Origin: Blastomonas fulva
GTDB taxonomy: Bacteria > Pseudomonadota > Alphaproteobacteria > Sphingomonadales > Sphingomonadaceae
Assembly: GCF_003431825.1 (NCBI RefSeq)
Contig: NZ_CP020083.1
Coordinates: forward strand, 3,324,501 to 3,388,500
Length of the DNA: 64,000 bases
Direction of reading: 5' to 3'
Below, piece after piece: positions 24,859-34,277 of the stretch. The position numbers were made by a program, and so were the translations under genes. A model generated the notes under the pieces. That model saw nothing but the letters and a program-made list of their open reading frames with translations, did no database searches and was not told the DNA's origin. The first letter of the stretch is position 1. The number at the start of each line of letters is the position of its first letter.

Positions 24859-27804
24859 ATGCTGACTCATATTTCCGTGCGCGGCGCGCGCGAGCACAAT
24901 CTCAAGGGCGTGGATATCGATCTGCCGCGCGATCAGTTGATCGTGATCACCGGTCTTTCGGGAAGCGGCAAATCAAGCCTGGCGTTCGACACCATCTATG
25001 CCGAGGGCCAGCGTCGATACGTTGAATCGCTGTCGGCCTATGCGCGCCAGTTCCTCGAGATGATGCAGAAGCCCGATGTCGAGCATATCGACGGGCTCTC
25101 CCCTGCGATCAGCATCGAGCAGAAGACCACCAGCCGCAACCCGCGTTCGACTGTCGCGACGGTGACAGAGATTTACGATTACATGCGCCTGCTGTGGGCG
25201 CGCGTCGGTGTGCCCTATTCGCCCGCCACGGGTCTTCCGATCACCGCGCAGACTGTCAGCATGATGGTCGACCGGGTGATGGCGCTGGCCGAGGGTACGC
25301 GCTTCTATCTGCTCGCACCCGTGGTGCGCGGCCGCAAGGGCGAATATCGCAAGGAGCTTGCCGAATGGCAGCGCGCCGGTTTCACCCGCGTGCGCATCGA
25401 CGGCGAGTTCTACGAGATCGACGAAGCCCCCGCGCTCGACAAGAAGTACAAGCACGACATCGAGGTCGTGGTCGACCGCATGGCGGTGCGTGAAGGCATC
25501 GAGACGCGCCTCGCCGACAGCTTCGAAACCGCGCTGAAGCTTGCCGAAGGTCTGGCCTATGTCGATCTGGCGGATGGGACGGTAGCGGAGCCAGGAAGTT
25601 CATCCCCCACCCCCAGCCCCTCCACTGAGCCGCAGGCCACCGAAGGTGAACGTGAGGGGGGCAAGAAGGGCATGAAGAACGTCGGCATCCCCGACAACCG
25701 GATCATCTTCTCAGAAAAATTCGCCTGCCCAGTGTCTGGCTTCACCATCGAGGCGATCGAGCCTCGGCTGTTCTCGTTTAACGCACCGCAGGGTGCCTGC
25801 CCTGCCTGCGACGGTCTGGGCGAGAAGATGTATTTCGATCCCCAACTGGTTGTCCCCAACGAGGATCTGAGCCTGAAGAAGGGCGCGGTAGTGCCTTGGG
25901 CGAAGTCGAACCCGCCCTCGCCTTATTACATGCAGGTGCTGGCCAGCCTGGGCCGCGAGTTCGGCTTCTCGCTCGACACGCCGTGGAGCGAACTGCCTGG
26001 CGAGGTGAAGCTGATCATCCTGCACGGCACCGGCGGCAAGCCGGTCACGCTGCGCTTCCAGGACGGGCGCAAGAGCTATGAGGTCAAGAAGCCGTTCGAG
26101 GGCGTCATCGGCAATCTCAACCGCCGTCTGCTGCAGACCGACAGCGCGTGGATGCGCGAGGAGCTGGGCAAATACCAGACCGCGCAGCCCTGCGAAGTCT
26201 GCGATGGCGCGCGGCTCAAGCCAGAGGCGCGTTCGGTCAAGATCGTCGGCGAGGATATCTCGATCTCGACACGGCGTTCGGTGTCCGATGCTCTGGCGTT
26301 TTTCGAGACGCTCAACGACAAGCTCGGTCCCCAGCAGCAGCAGATCGCCAAGGCCATCCTCAAGGAGATTATCGAGCGGCTGGGCTTCCTCAACAATGTC
26401 GGGCTCGACTACCTCAACCTCGATCGGACCTCGGGGACGCTTTCGGGCGGAGAGTCACAGCGCATCCGGCTCGCCAGCCAGATCGGCAGCGGTCTCTCGG
26501 GCGTGCTCTATGTGCTCGACGAGCCCAGCATCGGGCTGCACCAGAAGGACAACGACCGGCTGCTGGTGACCTTGAAGCGGCTGCGCGATCTGGGCAATAC
26601 CGTGATCGTCGTCGAGCATGACGAGGACGCAATCCGCACCGCCGACTATATCGTCGATCTGGGTCCGGGCGCGGGCGTCCACGGCGGCGAGGTCGTCGCC
26701 GAAGGGACGCTCGAGCAGATCCTCAAGTCCAAGCGCTCGCTCACCGCGCAATATCTCACCGGCGAACGCAAGATCGAGATTCCGGCCAAGCGCCGCAAGG
26801 GCAATGGCAAGAAGCTCACCGTCCACAATGCGCGCGCCAACAATCTCACCGGCGTGACGGCGTCGATCCCGCTGGGTACCTTCACCTGCATCACCGGGGT
26901 ATCTGGCTCGGGCAAGTCCAGCTTCACCATCGACACGCTGTTTGCGGGCGCTGCGCGCGCGCTCAACGGTGCGCGGGTGATCGCTGGGGCGCACGACAAG
27001 ATCACGGGCCTCGAGCATTGCGACAAGGTGATCGATATCGACCAATCGCCGATCGGCCGCACCCCGCGATCGAACCCAGCGACGTACACGGGTGCGTTCA
27101 CCAATATCCGTGACTGGTTCGCCGGACTGCCCGAAAGCCTCGCGCGCGGCTACAAGCCGGGCAGGTTCAGCTTCAACGTCAAGGGCGGCCGCTGCGAGAA
27201 ATGCCAGGGCGACGGCCTGATCAAGATCGAGATGCACTTCCTTCCTGATGTTTACGTCACCTGCGAGGATTGCGGCGGCAAGCGCTACAACCGCGAGACG
27301 CTCGAGGTGAAGTTCAAGGGCCACTCGATCGCCGACGTGCTCGACATGACGGTCGAGGATGCGGTCGAGTTCTTCAAGGCGGTGCCGCCGATCCGCGACA
27401 AGATGGCGATGCTGTGGGAAGTGGGCCTGGGCTACGTCAAGGTCGGCCAGCAGGCAACGACGCTCAGCGGCGGAGAGGCGCAGCGCGTCAAGCTTGCCAA
27501 GGAACTCAGCCGCCGCTCGACCGGGCAGACGCTGTACATCCTCGACGAACCCACCACCGGCCTGCACTTCGAGGATGTGCGCAAGCTGCTCGAGGTGCTG
27601 CACAGGCTGGTCGATCAGGGCAACTCCGTGGTGGTGATCGAGCACAATCTCGACGTCATCAAGACCGCGGACTGGATCATCGATCTGGGCCCCGAAGGCG
27701 GCGTCAAGGGCGGCGAGATCGTCGCGGAGGGCACCCCGGAAAAGGTCGCCAAGGTCGCGCGCAGCTACACCGGCCAGTATCTCGCTCCGATGCTCGTGCG
27801 ATAA
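24859..27804 (+). CDS. uvrA: Excinuclease ABC subunit A
   Basis: The 981-aa ATPase recognises bulky DNA lesions in nucleotide excision repair with UvrB and UvrC. Both ABC domains are complete: Walker [10 protein letters not shown] at 32-40 and GVSGSGKSS in the second half, signatures [13 protein letters not shown] and [13 protein letters not shown], and Walker [10 protein letters not shown] and ILDEPTTGL. Zinc-finger cysteines are present ([16 protein letters not shown]...CEDCGG). Residues ~246-270 are an unusual Pro/Ser/Thr then Glu/Gly/Lys-rich insert. The start is preceded by AAGG and by a LexA box. Confidence 0.97.
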   Translation: MLTHISVRGAREHNLKGVDIDLPRDQLIVITGLSGSGKSSLAFDTIYAEGQRRYVESLSAYARQFLEMMQKPDVEHIDGLSPAISIEQKTTSRNPRSTVATVTEIYDYMRLLWARVGVPYSPATGLPITAQTVSMMVDRVMALAEGTRFYLLAPVVRGRKGEYRKELAEWQRAGFTRVRIDGEFYEIDEAPALDKKYKHDIEVVVDRMAVREGIETRLADSFETALKLAEGLAYVDLADGTVAEPGSSSPTPSPSTEPQATEGEREGGKKGMKNVGIPDNRIIFSEKFACPVSGFTIEAIEPRLFSFNAPQGACPACDGLGEKMYFDPQLVVPNEDLSLKKGAVVPWAKSNPPSPYYMQVLASLGREFGFSLDTPWSELPGEVKLIILHGTGGKPVTLRFQDGRKSYEVKKPFEGVIGNLNRRLLQTDSAWMREELGKYQTAQPCEVCDGARLKPEARSVKIVGEDISISTRRSVSDALAFFETLNDKLGPQQQQIAKAILKEIIERLGFLNNVGLDYLNLDRTSGTLSGGESQRIRLASQIGSGLSGVLYVLDEPSIGLHQKDNDRLLVTLKRLRDLGNTVIVVEHDEDAIRTADYIVDLGPGAGVHGGEVVAEGTLEQILKSKRSLTAQYLTGERKIEIPAKRRKGNGKKLTVHNARANNLTGVTASIPLGTFTCITGVSGSGKSSFTIDTLFAGAARALNGARVIAGAHDKITGLEHCDKVIDIDQSPIGRTPRSNPATYTGAFTNIRDWFAGLPESLARGYKPGRFSFNVKGGRCEKCQGDGLIKIEMHFLPDVYVTCEDCGGKRYNRETLEVKFKGHSIADVLDMTVEDAVEFFKAVPPIRDKMAMLWEVGLGYVKVGQQATTLSGGEAQRVKLAKELSRRSTGQTLYILDEPTTGLHFEDVRKLLEVLHRLVDQGNSVVVIEHNLDVIKTADWIIDLGPEGGVKGGEIVAEGTPEKVAKVARSYTGQYLAPMLVR

Positions 27805-28154
27805 TGGGGCTGGGGCAGGCACGCGAGGCGAGGCGCTGAGCTGAGCCCTCGCATTCCGAGCCCTACCGAGCCGATTGAATGCGCTGTGCGTTCGGGTTTA
27901 CTCCTGAAGCCTACAGCCCGAAGATCGGGCTTTGGCTTCAGGTTTGGACGTTTCGCACTGGCGCTCATGAACTTTTGTTGAATTCGTGTGTTGCGTTGTG
28001 CTTCAGGCCGTTCCGAGGCACATGGGGCATGCTGCCTGCGCGAGTTTTTCGATAGAAAAAACCAATCGCCTGCAGCAGTACCTTTCGAATAGGCTTATCG
28101 GGTTTACAACCTAATTCGTGGTCAGCGACCTTGGACCAACGGGCAGGCAGATAG
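27805..28154. other. Intergenic region between uvrA and the pseudo-ABC operon
   Basis: 350 bases with no credible gene. It holds a bipartite hairpin (27903-27942), a small inverted repeat TTTTTC-GATA-GAAAAA (28045-28060) and a comparatively AT-rich stretch (27940-28120) likely to carry the promoter of the following operon. I could not pick a convincing -35/-10 pair. Confidence 0.6.
27903..27942 (+). terminator. Hairpin downstream of uvrA
   Basis: The outer arms CCTGAAGCC and GGCTTCAGG enclose the inner stem AGCCCGA/TCGGGCT. It lies about 100 bases past the uvrA stop and is followed only by a weak T-rich stretch, so it is a plausible terminator or an RNA-stability element. Confidence 0.5.
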
Positions 28155-29876
28155 ATGGCAGCAGCAACTGGACAGATTATGGGCGCACGGGAAGCTGTGC
28201 GCTGGATGTTGGGACTCTTGAAGGCCGAGCGCAGCTTCATCTGGCTGGCGCTGGTCTATGGTGTGGCCGTGTCCGTGCTGTCGCTTGCCACGCCCATTTC
28301 CGTGCAGATGCTGATCAATTCGGTCGCCAACACCGCGCTGGTGACACCTCTGGTGACGCTGGCTGGCACGCTGCTGGGACTGCTGCTGATCGCGGTTCTG
28401 CTTTCCGCGCTGCGGATCTATGCGATGGAGCTGTTCACGCGGCGATTCTACGCGCGGCAGGTGGCCGAAATCACCCTGCGGTCGATCCACGCGCGCAACC
28501 CGTTCTTCGAAGACACCAAGCGGCAGGATCTGTTCAACCGCTATTTCGACGTTGTCACCGTGCAGAAAGCGGTGCCCAGCCTGCTGATCGGCGGGTTCAC
28601 CATCATCCTGCAGTCGGCCGTCGGCTTCACCGTCACCGCATTTTATCACCCGTTCTTCCTGGCCTTCAACCTCATCGTCATCGCCCTCGCCTTCTTCATC
28701 CTGCTGGTGTGGACCCGCGGGGCGATTCGCTCGGGCATTGCGCTCAGCCATGCCAAATACGCTGCGGCGAGCTGGCTGGAGAATGTCGGCGCATCCAACG
28801 GCTTCTACAAATCCGGGCGGCATGTCGATTATGCGCTCGATCGTTCCGAAGGTGTGACGGCAGACTACATCGCCGCCAAGGCCAAGCATTTCCGCTATAC
28901 CATCTCGCAGACCGTCGCGTTTCTGCTGCTCTATGCCTTTGCCAGCGCCGGACTGTTGGCGCTCGGCGGCTGGCTGGTCATCGAGGGTGAGCTGTCGATC
29001 GGCCAGCTGGTCGCAGCCGAGCTCATCCTGTCAGCGGCCTTCTTCGGCCTGGGCCAGATGGGGGCGTATCTTGACATCACCTATGACCTGATCGCCGCAG
29101 CCGAGGAGATTGGCCTGCTCTACAATATCGAGCAGGAAGTGGAGGCTCGCGAAGGCGAGGACGCAATCGGCGGCGGTGATCTGGTGCTGCGCCGCGTTAC
29201 CCACCTGGCAACCGTCAAGGACGTCACCTTCAACCTTTCCATCCCCGCGGGCAGCCAGCTGATTGCGCAGAGCCGGAACCACGATGTGCAGCGGTTGTTC
29301 ACGCATTCGATGAAACGTTATATTACTCCCGACACCGGCGTCGTGACGCTGGGCGGACAGGATATCGCCATGGTCGACATGTTCCGGCTGCGCAGCGAGA
29401 TCATCGTGCTCGACCGCCCCACCATCGTGCAGGCGAGCATCCGCGACTATCTGCGCCTGGCCGGCCCCGACATCACCTCGTCGGATGCATTGCAGGCGCT
29501 TGCGCTGGTACGCCTTGAAGAGCGGGTGATGGCGCTCCCCGACGGGCTGGATACCCAGCTGTCGACCAGCGGCTGGCCCTTGTCCTATGCCGAATCGCTG
29601 CGGCTCAAGCTGGCAGGCGCCATGCTCAAATGCCCGCGCATCCTGATCCTGACCGGATTGTTCGACATGATCGACCCCGCGATCCTGGCCGATGTGCGCG
29701 TCGTCATGCGGGAGGCAGGCTCTACGGTGATTCAGTTCACCCAGCGTTCCGAACACCAGCCCGATTGCCAGTATCTTTGGCTGGGGGATGACGGTCAACG
29801 GATCATAGACGATCCCGACGAGTTCAGCCGCATCGTCGAAGCGCATGCAACGGAGGCGCGCAATGGCAACGCGTGA
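28155..29876 (+). CDS. ABC-exporter-like membrane protein with degenerate nucleotide-binding domain
   Basis: The 573-aa protein has the layout of a half-size ABC exporter: six membrane helices (about residues 20-310), then an NBD-like domain (about 340-560). Every catalytic ATPase motif is changed. Walker A, expected as GxxGxGKST after IPAGSQL, reads IAQSRNHDVQRLF with no Gly-Lys (residues ~370-382). The LSGGQ site reads LSYAES (476-481). Walker B, expected ILILDE, reads ILILTG (Thr500-Gly501). The H-loop His is Gln (FTQRSE). ATP hydrolysis is therefore unlikely. It overlaps an HlyD-type adaptor gene by 14 bases and a TolC gene follows. Lengths and hydrophobic pattern are intact, so it is not a decaying pseudogene. 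Confidence 0.85.
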   Translation: MAAATGQIMGAREAVRWMLGLLKAERSFIWLALVYGVAVSVLSLATPISVQMLINSVANTALVTPLVTLAGTLLGLLLIAVLLSALRIYAMELFTRRFYARQVAEITLRSIHARNPFFEDTKRQDLFNRYFDVVTVQKAVPSLLIGGFTIILQSAVGFTVTAFYHPFFLAFNLIVIALAFFILLVWTRGAIRSGIALSHAKYAAASWLENVGASNGFYKSGRHVDYALDRSEGVTADYIAAKAKHFRYTISQTVAFLLLYAFASAGLLALGGWLVIEGELSIGQLVAAELILSAAFFGLGQMGAYLDITYDLIAAAEEIGLLYNIEQEVEAREGEDAIGGGDLVLRRVTHLATVKDVTFNLSIPAGSQLIAQSRNHDVQRLFTHSMKRYITPDTGVVTLGGQDIAMVDMFRLRSEIIVLDRPTIVQASIRDYLRLAGPDITSSDALQALALVRLEERVMALPDGLDTQLSTSGWPLSYAESLRLKLAGAMLKCPRILILTGLFDMIDPAILADVRVVMREAGSTVIQFTQRSEHQPDCQYLWLGDDGQRIIDDPDEFSRIVEAHATEARNGNA

Positions 29877-30915
29877 TCATGCGCTCAGCCGCTTTCGCAC
29901 CCTTGCGAACATGCGAACCCCGCGCCCGCTGCGCGCCTTCGGGCTGATGGTGGTGTTCGGGCTGATCGCCGCGACCTTCTTCATGATCTATGTGCCATGG
30001 GTGCAAACCGCTTATGGCGCGGGTCAGGTAATTGCGCTCAACCCGCAGGACCGGCTGCAGAACGTCACCGCTCTGGTCCCCGGGCGGATCGAGAAATGGT
30101 ATGTGCAGGATGGCCAGGTGGTGAAGGAAGGCGACCCCATCGCCCTCATCGCCGACAACGATCCGATGCTGCTGCAGCGGTTGCGCGCCGAACGCAGCCT
30201 CGCCGAGGCCAAGGTTGCGGCCGCCGCGAGTGCGCTTAGCACTGCGCGGCTGGACGTCGGACGCACCGGAACGCTGTTCCGCGAAGGTCTAGCCTCGCAG
30301 CGCGAAAGCGAACTTGCGCGGATCAAGGTCGCCGAGATGGAAGCCGTGCTGGCAGAGGCACGCGCGGCGATCACCCAGATCGACATCAACCTGGCGCGGC
30401 AATCGCTGCAGACGGTACGTGCGCCGCGCGACGGCGTGATCCAGCGGATCAGCGGCGGCGACAAAGCCACCATGGTCTCGCAGGGCGACGTGCTGGCAAG
30501 CTTTGCCCCCACTCAGACCCGGCGTGTGGTCGAAATCTATGTCGATGGCCGCGACGTGCCGCTGATCAGGCGTGGCCAGCCGGTCCGGCTCGAGTTCGAA
30601 GGTTGGCCCGCGATCCAGTTCTCGGGCTGGCCGTCGGTGGCGCGCGGCCTGTTCGATGGCGAGGTGCAGCAGGTCGATCTTGCCGCTTCGACCAACGGGC
30701 TGTTCCGCGTGCTCGTGCAGGAAGCCAAGGGCAAGACGCGCTGGCCGGGCGAGCCCTATGTCCGCCTGGGCGCCAATGCCCGCGGCTGGGTCGCGATGGA
30801 AGAGGTTTCGGTCGGCTTTGAACTGTGGCGTCAGCTCAACGACTTCCCGCTGCAGAACCCCGCGCTGATCGAGGAGAACCAGAATGGCGGCACGGCCAGG
30901 AAGGAGAAGCGCTGA
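29863..30915 (+). CDS. HlyD-family periplasmic adaptor of the pseudo-ABC system
   Basis: The 350-aa membrane-fusion protein has a cytoplasmic N-terminus, one membrane helix (about residues 25-50) and the split lipoyl domain (VTALVPGRIEKWYVQDGQVVKEGDPIALIAD and VRAPRDGVIQRISGGDKATMVSQGDVL). A predicted coiled-coil hairpin lies between the halves and a beta-barrel domain follows. It is expected to bridge the inner-membrane protein encoded upstream and the TolC-like channel downstream. The start at 29863 is chosen for the CGGAGG Shine-Dalgarno 6 bases before it. Confidence 0.9.
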   Translation: MATRDHALSRFRTLANMRTPRPLRAFGLMVVFGLIAATFFMIYVPWVQTAYGAGQVIALNPQDRLQNVTALVPGRIEKWYVQDGQVVKEGDPIALIADNDPMLLQRLRAERSLAEAKVAAAASALSTARLDVGRTGTLFREGLASQRESELARIKVAEMEAVLAEARAAITQIDINLARQSLQTVRAPRDGVIQRISGGDKATMVSQGDVLASFAPTQTRRVVEIYVDGRDVPLIRRGQPVRLEFEGWPAIQFSGWPSVARGLFDGEVQQVDLAASTNGLFRVLVQEAKGKTRWPGEPYVRLGANARGWVAMEEVSVGFELWRQLNDFPLQNPALIEENQNGGTARKEKR

Positions 30916-32417
30916 TGCGCCGCTCCGCATCGCTGGCCAGCCTCACTGCGCTGGCTTTGGTCAGCCTCACCGCGCCAACCCCTGCCCAGGCTCAGGCCCG
31001 AACGCAGGCACCCGCCGCCGCGACACAGGGGGTGCAACCGGTGCGGCAGGCGCAAGGGTTGCAGCTGGAAGAGGTGCTGGCCTCGTCGCGGCGCTTTGCC
31101 CCGTCCATCCTGGAGGCGCTTGCCAACGCCCGCGCCGCCGATGGGCGCGTGCTTGCCAGCGAAGGTGCGTTCGACCTGCTGTTCACCGGCGAGGGCTTTT
31201 CGCGGATCACCGGATTTTATGACGGCACCTATGTGCAGGGAAAGGCGATCCAGCCGCTGACCAACAATGGCGGCCAGATCGAGGCGAGCTACCGCGTCTC
31301 GCGCGGCGACTTTCCGGTCTATGAGGACTACAGCTTCACCGACCGGCTGGGCGAGCTCAAGGTGCGCGGCGTTTTCGCGCTGCTGCGCGACCGCTATATC
31401 GACGACCGCCGCTTCGGCCAGCGCAACGCGCTGATCGAACGCGACATGGCGGGGCTCGATGCCCTGATCATCGCCATCGGGGTGCAGCAGCGGGCGATCC
31501 AGGCCTATGGACAGTGGGTAGCAGCCGGGCAGCAGGTGCAGGTCTATCGCGCGCAGGTCCAGCTGGCCGAGGACCGGCAGGACGGCATCAGCCGTCAGGT
31601 CCAGCTGGGTGCGCGGGCTGCGATCCTGCTGACCGAAAACCAGCAGAACCTGCTGCGCCGCCAGTCGCTGCTGGTCGCCGCCGAGCGCGATCTCGCCAAT
31701 GCCGCGCAGCGACTGTCGCTGTTCTGGCGTGACAATGACGGCAGGCCCAGGGTCGCGACCCCCGCAGACCTGCCCGCCCGTCTTCCGATGATCCCCGCGG
31801 CGCGGGCGACCGATCCGGCGGCCGTGCTCGCACGGCGACCCGATATCAAGCTTATCGAACAGCGGCTGGAACAGGGCGAAACCCGGCTCGAGCTCGAACG
31901 CAACCGCCTGTTGCCCTCGCTCAGGCTGTTTGCCGAAGCCGGACAGGATTTCGGCGAGCAGGGCCTGGGCGGTCGTTCACGCGATCCGTTCGAGGCGGTG
32001 GTCGGTTTCACCTTTTCCATGCCGCTGCAGAACCGCGCCGCCAAGGGACAGGTGGCTGCGGCCGAAGCCAACATCAACGCGCTGGAGTGGCGCCGCCGTC
32101 AGAGCGAGGAACAGATCATCGCAGAGATCGAGCAGCTTTCCACCAACCTGACTGCAGCCGAGCGGCTGGCGGTGCTGGCGCGCGACGAGGAGGTTCAGGC
32201 CGACAAGCTGGCAGCCGGCGAGCGAAGGCTGTTCCAGGCGGGCGCCAGCGACTTCTTCCTGGTGAACCTGCGCGAGGATGCGGCGGCAAACGCATCGATC
32301 CGCAGGCTGGATGCCGAGTTCCGGCTGGCGCAGGCTCGCGCCGATCTGGTCGCGGTGGCGGCCGATCTGGACTCGCTGCAGCTGACCGACGACTTTGCCG
32401 GGGTTGTCCAGCCCTGA
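30915..32417 (+). CDS. TolC-family outer-membrane channel of the pseudo-ABC system
   Basis: The 500-aa protein starts with a Sec signal peptide (MRRSASLASLTALALVSLTA, cleavage after AQA). It contains the paired helix-strand repeats of outer-membrane factors, with ARRPDIKLIEQRLEQGETRLELERN as the second-repeat hallmark. Unlike the RND channel at 16198 it has no lipobox. The ATG overlaps the adaptor stop (TGATG), making three strictly coupled genes and the usual order of a type-I-like secretion system. No cargo such as an RTX protein is seen nearby. Confidence 0.92.
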   Translation: MRRSASLASLTALALVSLTAPTPAQAQARTQAPAAATQGVQPVRQAQGLQLEEVLASSRRFAPSILEALANARAADGRVLASEGAFDLLFTGEGFSRITGFYDGTYVQGKAIQPLTNNGGQIEASYRVSRGDFPVYEDYSFTDRLGELKVRGVFALLRDRYIDDRRFGQRNALIERDMAGLDALIIAIGVQQRAIQAYGQWVAAGQQVQVYRAQVQLAEDRQDGISRQVQLGARAAILLTENQQNLLRRQSLLVAAERDLANAAQRLSLFWRDNDGRPRVATPADLPARLPMIPAARATDPAAVLARRPDIKLIEQRLEQGETRLELERNRLLPSLRLFAEAGQDFGEQGLGGRSRDPFEAVVGFTFSMPLQNRAAKGQVAAAEANINALEWRRRQSEEQIIAEIEQLSTNLTAAERLAVLARDEEVQADKLAAGERRLFQAGASDFFLVNLREDAAANASIRRLDAEFRLAQARADLVAVAADLDSLQLTDDFAGVVQP

Positions 32418-32745
32418 CCCGGTCGGCCAGGCCAACGGTACCGCGCCGCGCGTGACCGTGGGTGCAGACCAAGTCTTCCATTCCGTGTTGTGCGATGGGA
32501 TAGTCGGGTGACGCATCGGAGGCTCAAGCTGCGACCTCGGCGGACCGATGCGTCACCCTATCCGCAGCCTTGGGGTGTCCGATCTAGCTGCGGAATCAGT
32601 CAAGCAGATGTGGGTGGGAGCGGTTCGGGGAGAGACCGTTCCATCTGCTCGGTATGGTTGACATATGGCACAGAGTATCATTGTTACCATTTGAAAGAAC
32701 TGCCCCGGATCGATAGCCAACATCTATCACATAAAGGACGCCGCC
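32418..32745. other. Intergenic region between the TolC gene and the OxyR-like gene
   Basis: 328 bases without a gene. It contains a long stem-loop (32498-32562) and, nearer the regulator gene, an AT-richer segment (32650-32720) with TTGACA at 32658-32663 that may be the -35 element of the regulator promoter. No matching strong -10 is evident. Confidence 0.6.
32498..32562. terminator. Long stem-loop downstream of the pseudo-ABC operon
   Basis: GGGTGACGCATCGG (32506-32519) is perfectly complementary to CCGATGCGTCACCC (32545-32558) around a 25-base loop. GGATA outside the left arm also pairs with TATCC outside the right arm after a 3-base bulge. It is a terminator or processing structure for the operon, or a relic of a small mobile repeat. 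There is no T-run. Confidence 0.5.
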
Positions 32746-33678
32746 ATGCCCAGCCTCAGGCAGTTGCAATATCTGGTCGCGCTCGACGACCACCGCCATT
32801 TCGGACGCGCAGCCTTTGCGGTGCACGTCTCGCAACCGACGTTGAGCCAGCAACTTCGCACCCTGGAGGCCCGGCTTGACGCCTCGCTGATCGATCGCAG
32901 CGGTCAGGATGTCCAACTGACCCCATTGGGCCGCGATATTGCCGCGCGCGCGAGAGAGATCCTGGTGCAGGTGCGCGATCTTTCCGATCTGGCGCGGCGC
33001 GCGGGCAAGGGCATCGGCGGAACGCTGCGCTTCGGGATCACCCCGACGCTGGGACCCTATCTGATGCCCGCGATCGTGGCGGGTCTGCACCGGCAACAGC
33101 CCGACCTGCGGCTGCACATCCGCGAAGGCATTCCCGATGATCAGGTGCGCGAGGTGATGCGCGGCGCGCTCGACATGATGCTCTCACCCATGCCGGTCGA
33201 TGCCAGCGGGATCGTGGTCGAGCCGCTGTTCAGCGAGCGGCTGTTCGTCATCGCGCCGCCCGATCATCCCCTGGCTGGGCAAAAGAACATTCCGCCCAGC
33301 GCGCTCAAGGGCGCAGGATTTCTCACCCTGGACCGGCGGCACCATTTCCATCGCCAGACGCGCGAGATCTGCGATCAGGTGGGTGCGCATATCCTGCACG
33401 ATTACGAAGGCACCAGCCTCGACAGCATCCGCCAGATGGTAGGCTCAGGGATCGGCTTCGCGCTGTTGCCCGAGCGTTATCTGGCAACCGAAACCCACAG
33501 TGCAGAAATCGTCGCACGGCTGGATATCGCAGGCTGGAATGCGCGCCGGTCGATCGCAGCGATCTGGCGCACCGGCGCGGCGTTCGGCGACGGATTTCAT
33601 GCGATCGCGGAATTCATCCGCGCCTATGTGGTCGAGGATACCGACCTTTCCGATCCGGTGTTGCGAACCGGGGCCTAG
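32746..33678 (+). CDS. LysR-family regulator, OxyR-like, without the peroxidatic cysteine
   Basis: The 310-aa regulator has the LysR helix-turn-helix at the N-terminus (AAFAVHVSQPTLSQQLRTLEARL) and a periplasmic-binding-like effector domain. The sequence follows OxyR closely (GITPTLGPYLMPAIV, LLPERY). In E. coli OxyR, Cys199 and Cys208 form the redox switch. Here the first position is His200 and only the second Cys is retained (Cys209, in REICDQVG). Peroxide sensing by a disulfide is therefore impossible in this protein. It may sense something else or use the remaining thiol. It is preceded by AAAGGA at good spacing. Confidence 0.85.
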   Translation: MPSLRQLQYLVALDDHRHFGRAAFAVHVSQPTLSQQLRTLEARLDASLIDRSGQDVQLTPLGRDIAARAREILVQVRDLSDLARRAGKGIGGTLRFGITPTLGPYLMPAIVAGLHRQQPDLRLHIREGIPDDQVREVMRGALDMMLSPMPVDASGIVVEPLFSERLFVIAPPDHPLAGQKNIPPSALKGAGFLTLDRRHHFHRQTREICDQVGAHILHDYEGTSLDSIRQMVGSGIGFALLPERYLATETHSAEIVARLDIAGWNARRSIAAIWRTGAAFGDGFHAIAEFIRAYVVEDTDLSDPVLRTGA

Positions 33679-34121
33679 CCCTCACGGGGCCGGACTTGCC
33701 CGGATGTGGCCTCTGCCGCAGCCGCCATGCGGCCGATCTGCCACATCAGGTTGTAGATCAATGTGCGCCCATCTTCTGCGATCATCTCGCGGGTCTGCCG
33801 GTCGAAGCTCGCCCGGTTGCCGCGCATCGCGCTGCGCACCATGCCGACGAACATCGCCTCGTCAGGGGACAGACGACCGCAGCATGGGCGCGAGACGCCA
33901 AAGGGTTCAGGCCACACCTGCCCCATCGCCTCCAGCACCAGCGACAGCTGATTGGACAGCGCGATGCTGCCCAGCCGGGCGGAGACATGAGGCGCGGGAT
34001 CGGCACCCGATTTGTGCGCGAACACCGCGATGCGTAGAGCGACTACCAGCTTCGCCTCAAACAGGGTTGTTGACCCCAGGTCAGCCGGTCGATCGATCAG
34101 ATCCCGCCACCAGATGCCCAT
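33675..34121 (-). CDS. Hypothetical soluble protein
   Basis: The 148-aa protein begins at an ATG preceded by AAGGAG and GAGGAG. It has an even helical composition, two adjacent cysteines (RPCCGRLSPDEAMF) and no membrane segment. I do not recognise a family. Its stop shares CTAG with the stop of the convergent OxyR-like gene. The coding frame has normal high-GC third positions, so it is probably real. Confidence 0.6.
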   Translation of the reverse strand: MGIWWRDLIDRPADLGSTTLFEAKLVVALRIAVFAHKSGADPAPHVSARLGSIALSNQLSLVLEAMGQVWPEPFGVSRPCCGRLSPDEAMFVGMVRSAMRGNRASFDRQTREMIAEDGRTLIYNLMWQIGRMAAAAEATSGQVRPREG

Positions 34122-34242
34122 GCTCCTCGACTCCTTCTGATTGTGCGGCATCACGGGATCGCGCCGCCTGCATCAGAGTTATTGCGAGTAGCTCGCATTA
34201 GCAAGAGATTTCCGCAGAATTGTTTTTTTCGCACCGCAGCCA

Positions 34243-34271
34243 TTGAACTGCAGGTCATTCTACCCTAGATT
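34243..34271 (+). promoter_or_regulatory. Sigma70-type promoter of the candidate small RNA
   Basis: TTGAAC (34243-34248) and TAGATT (34266-34271) are separated by 17 bases. Transcription would start about base 34278, exactly where a structured, gene-free segment begins. Confidence 0.6.
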
Positions 34272-34277
34272 GAGGCT

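Noticed and set aside
28155-29876. Frameshifted or decaying ABC gene
   Set aside because: The frame is intact, the TM pattern and domain lengths are normal and the gene overlaps its partners, so it looks selected and not decaying.
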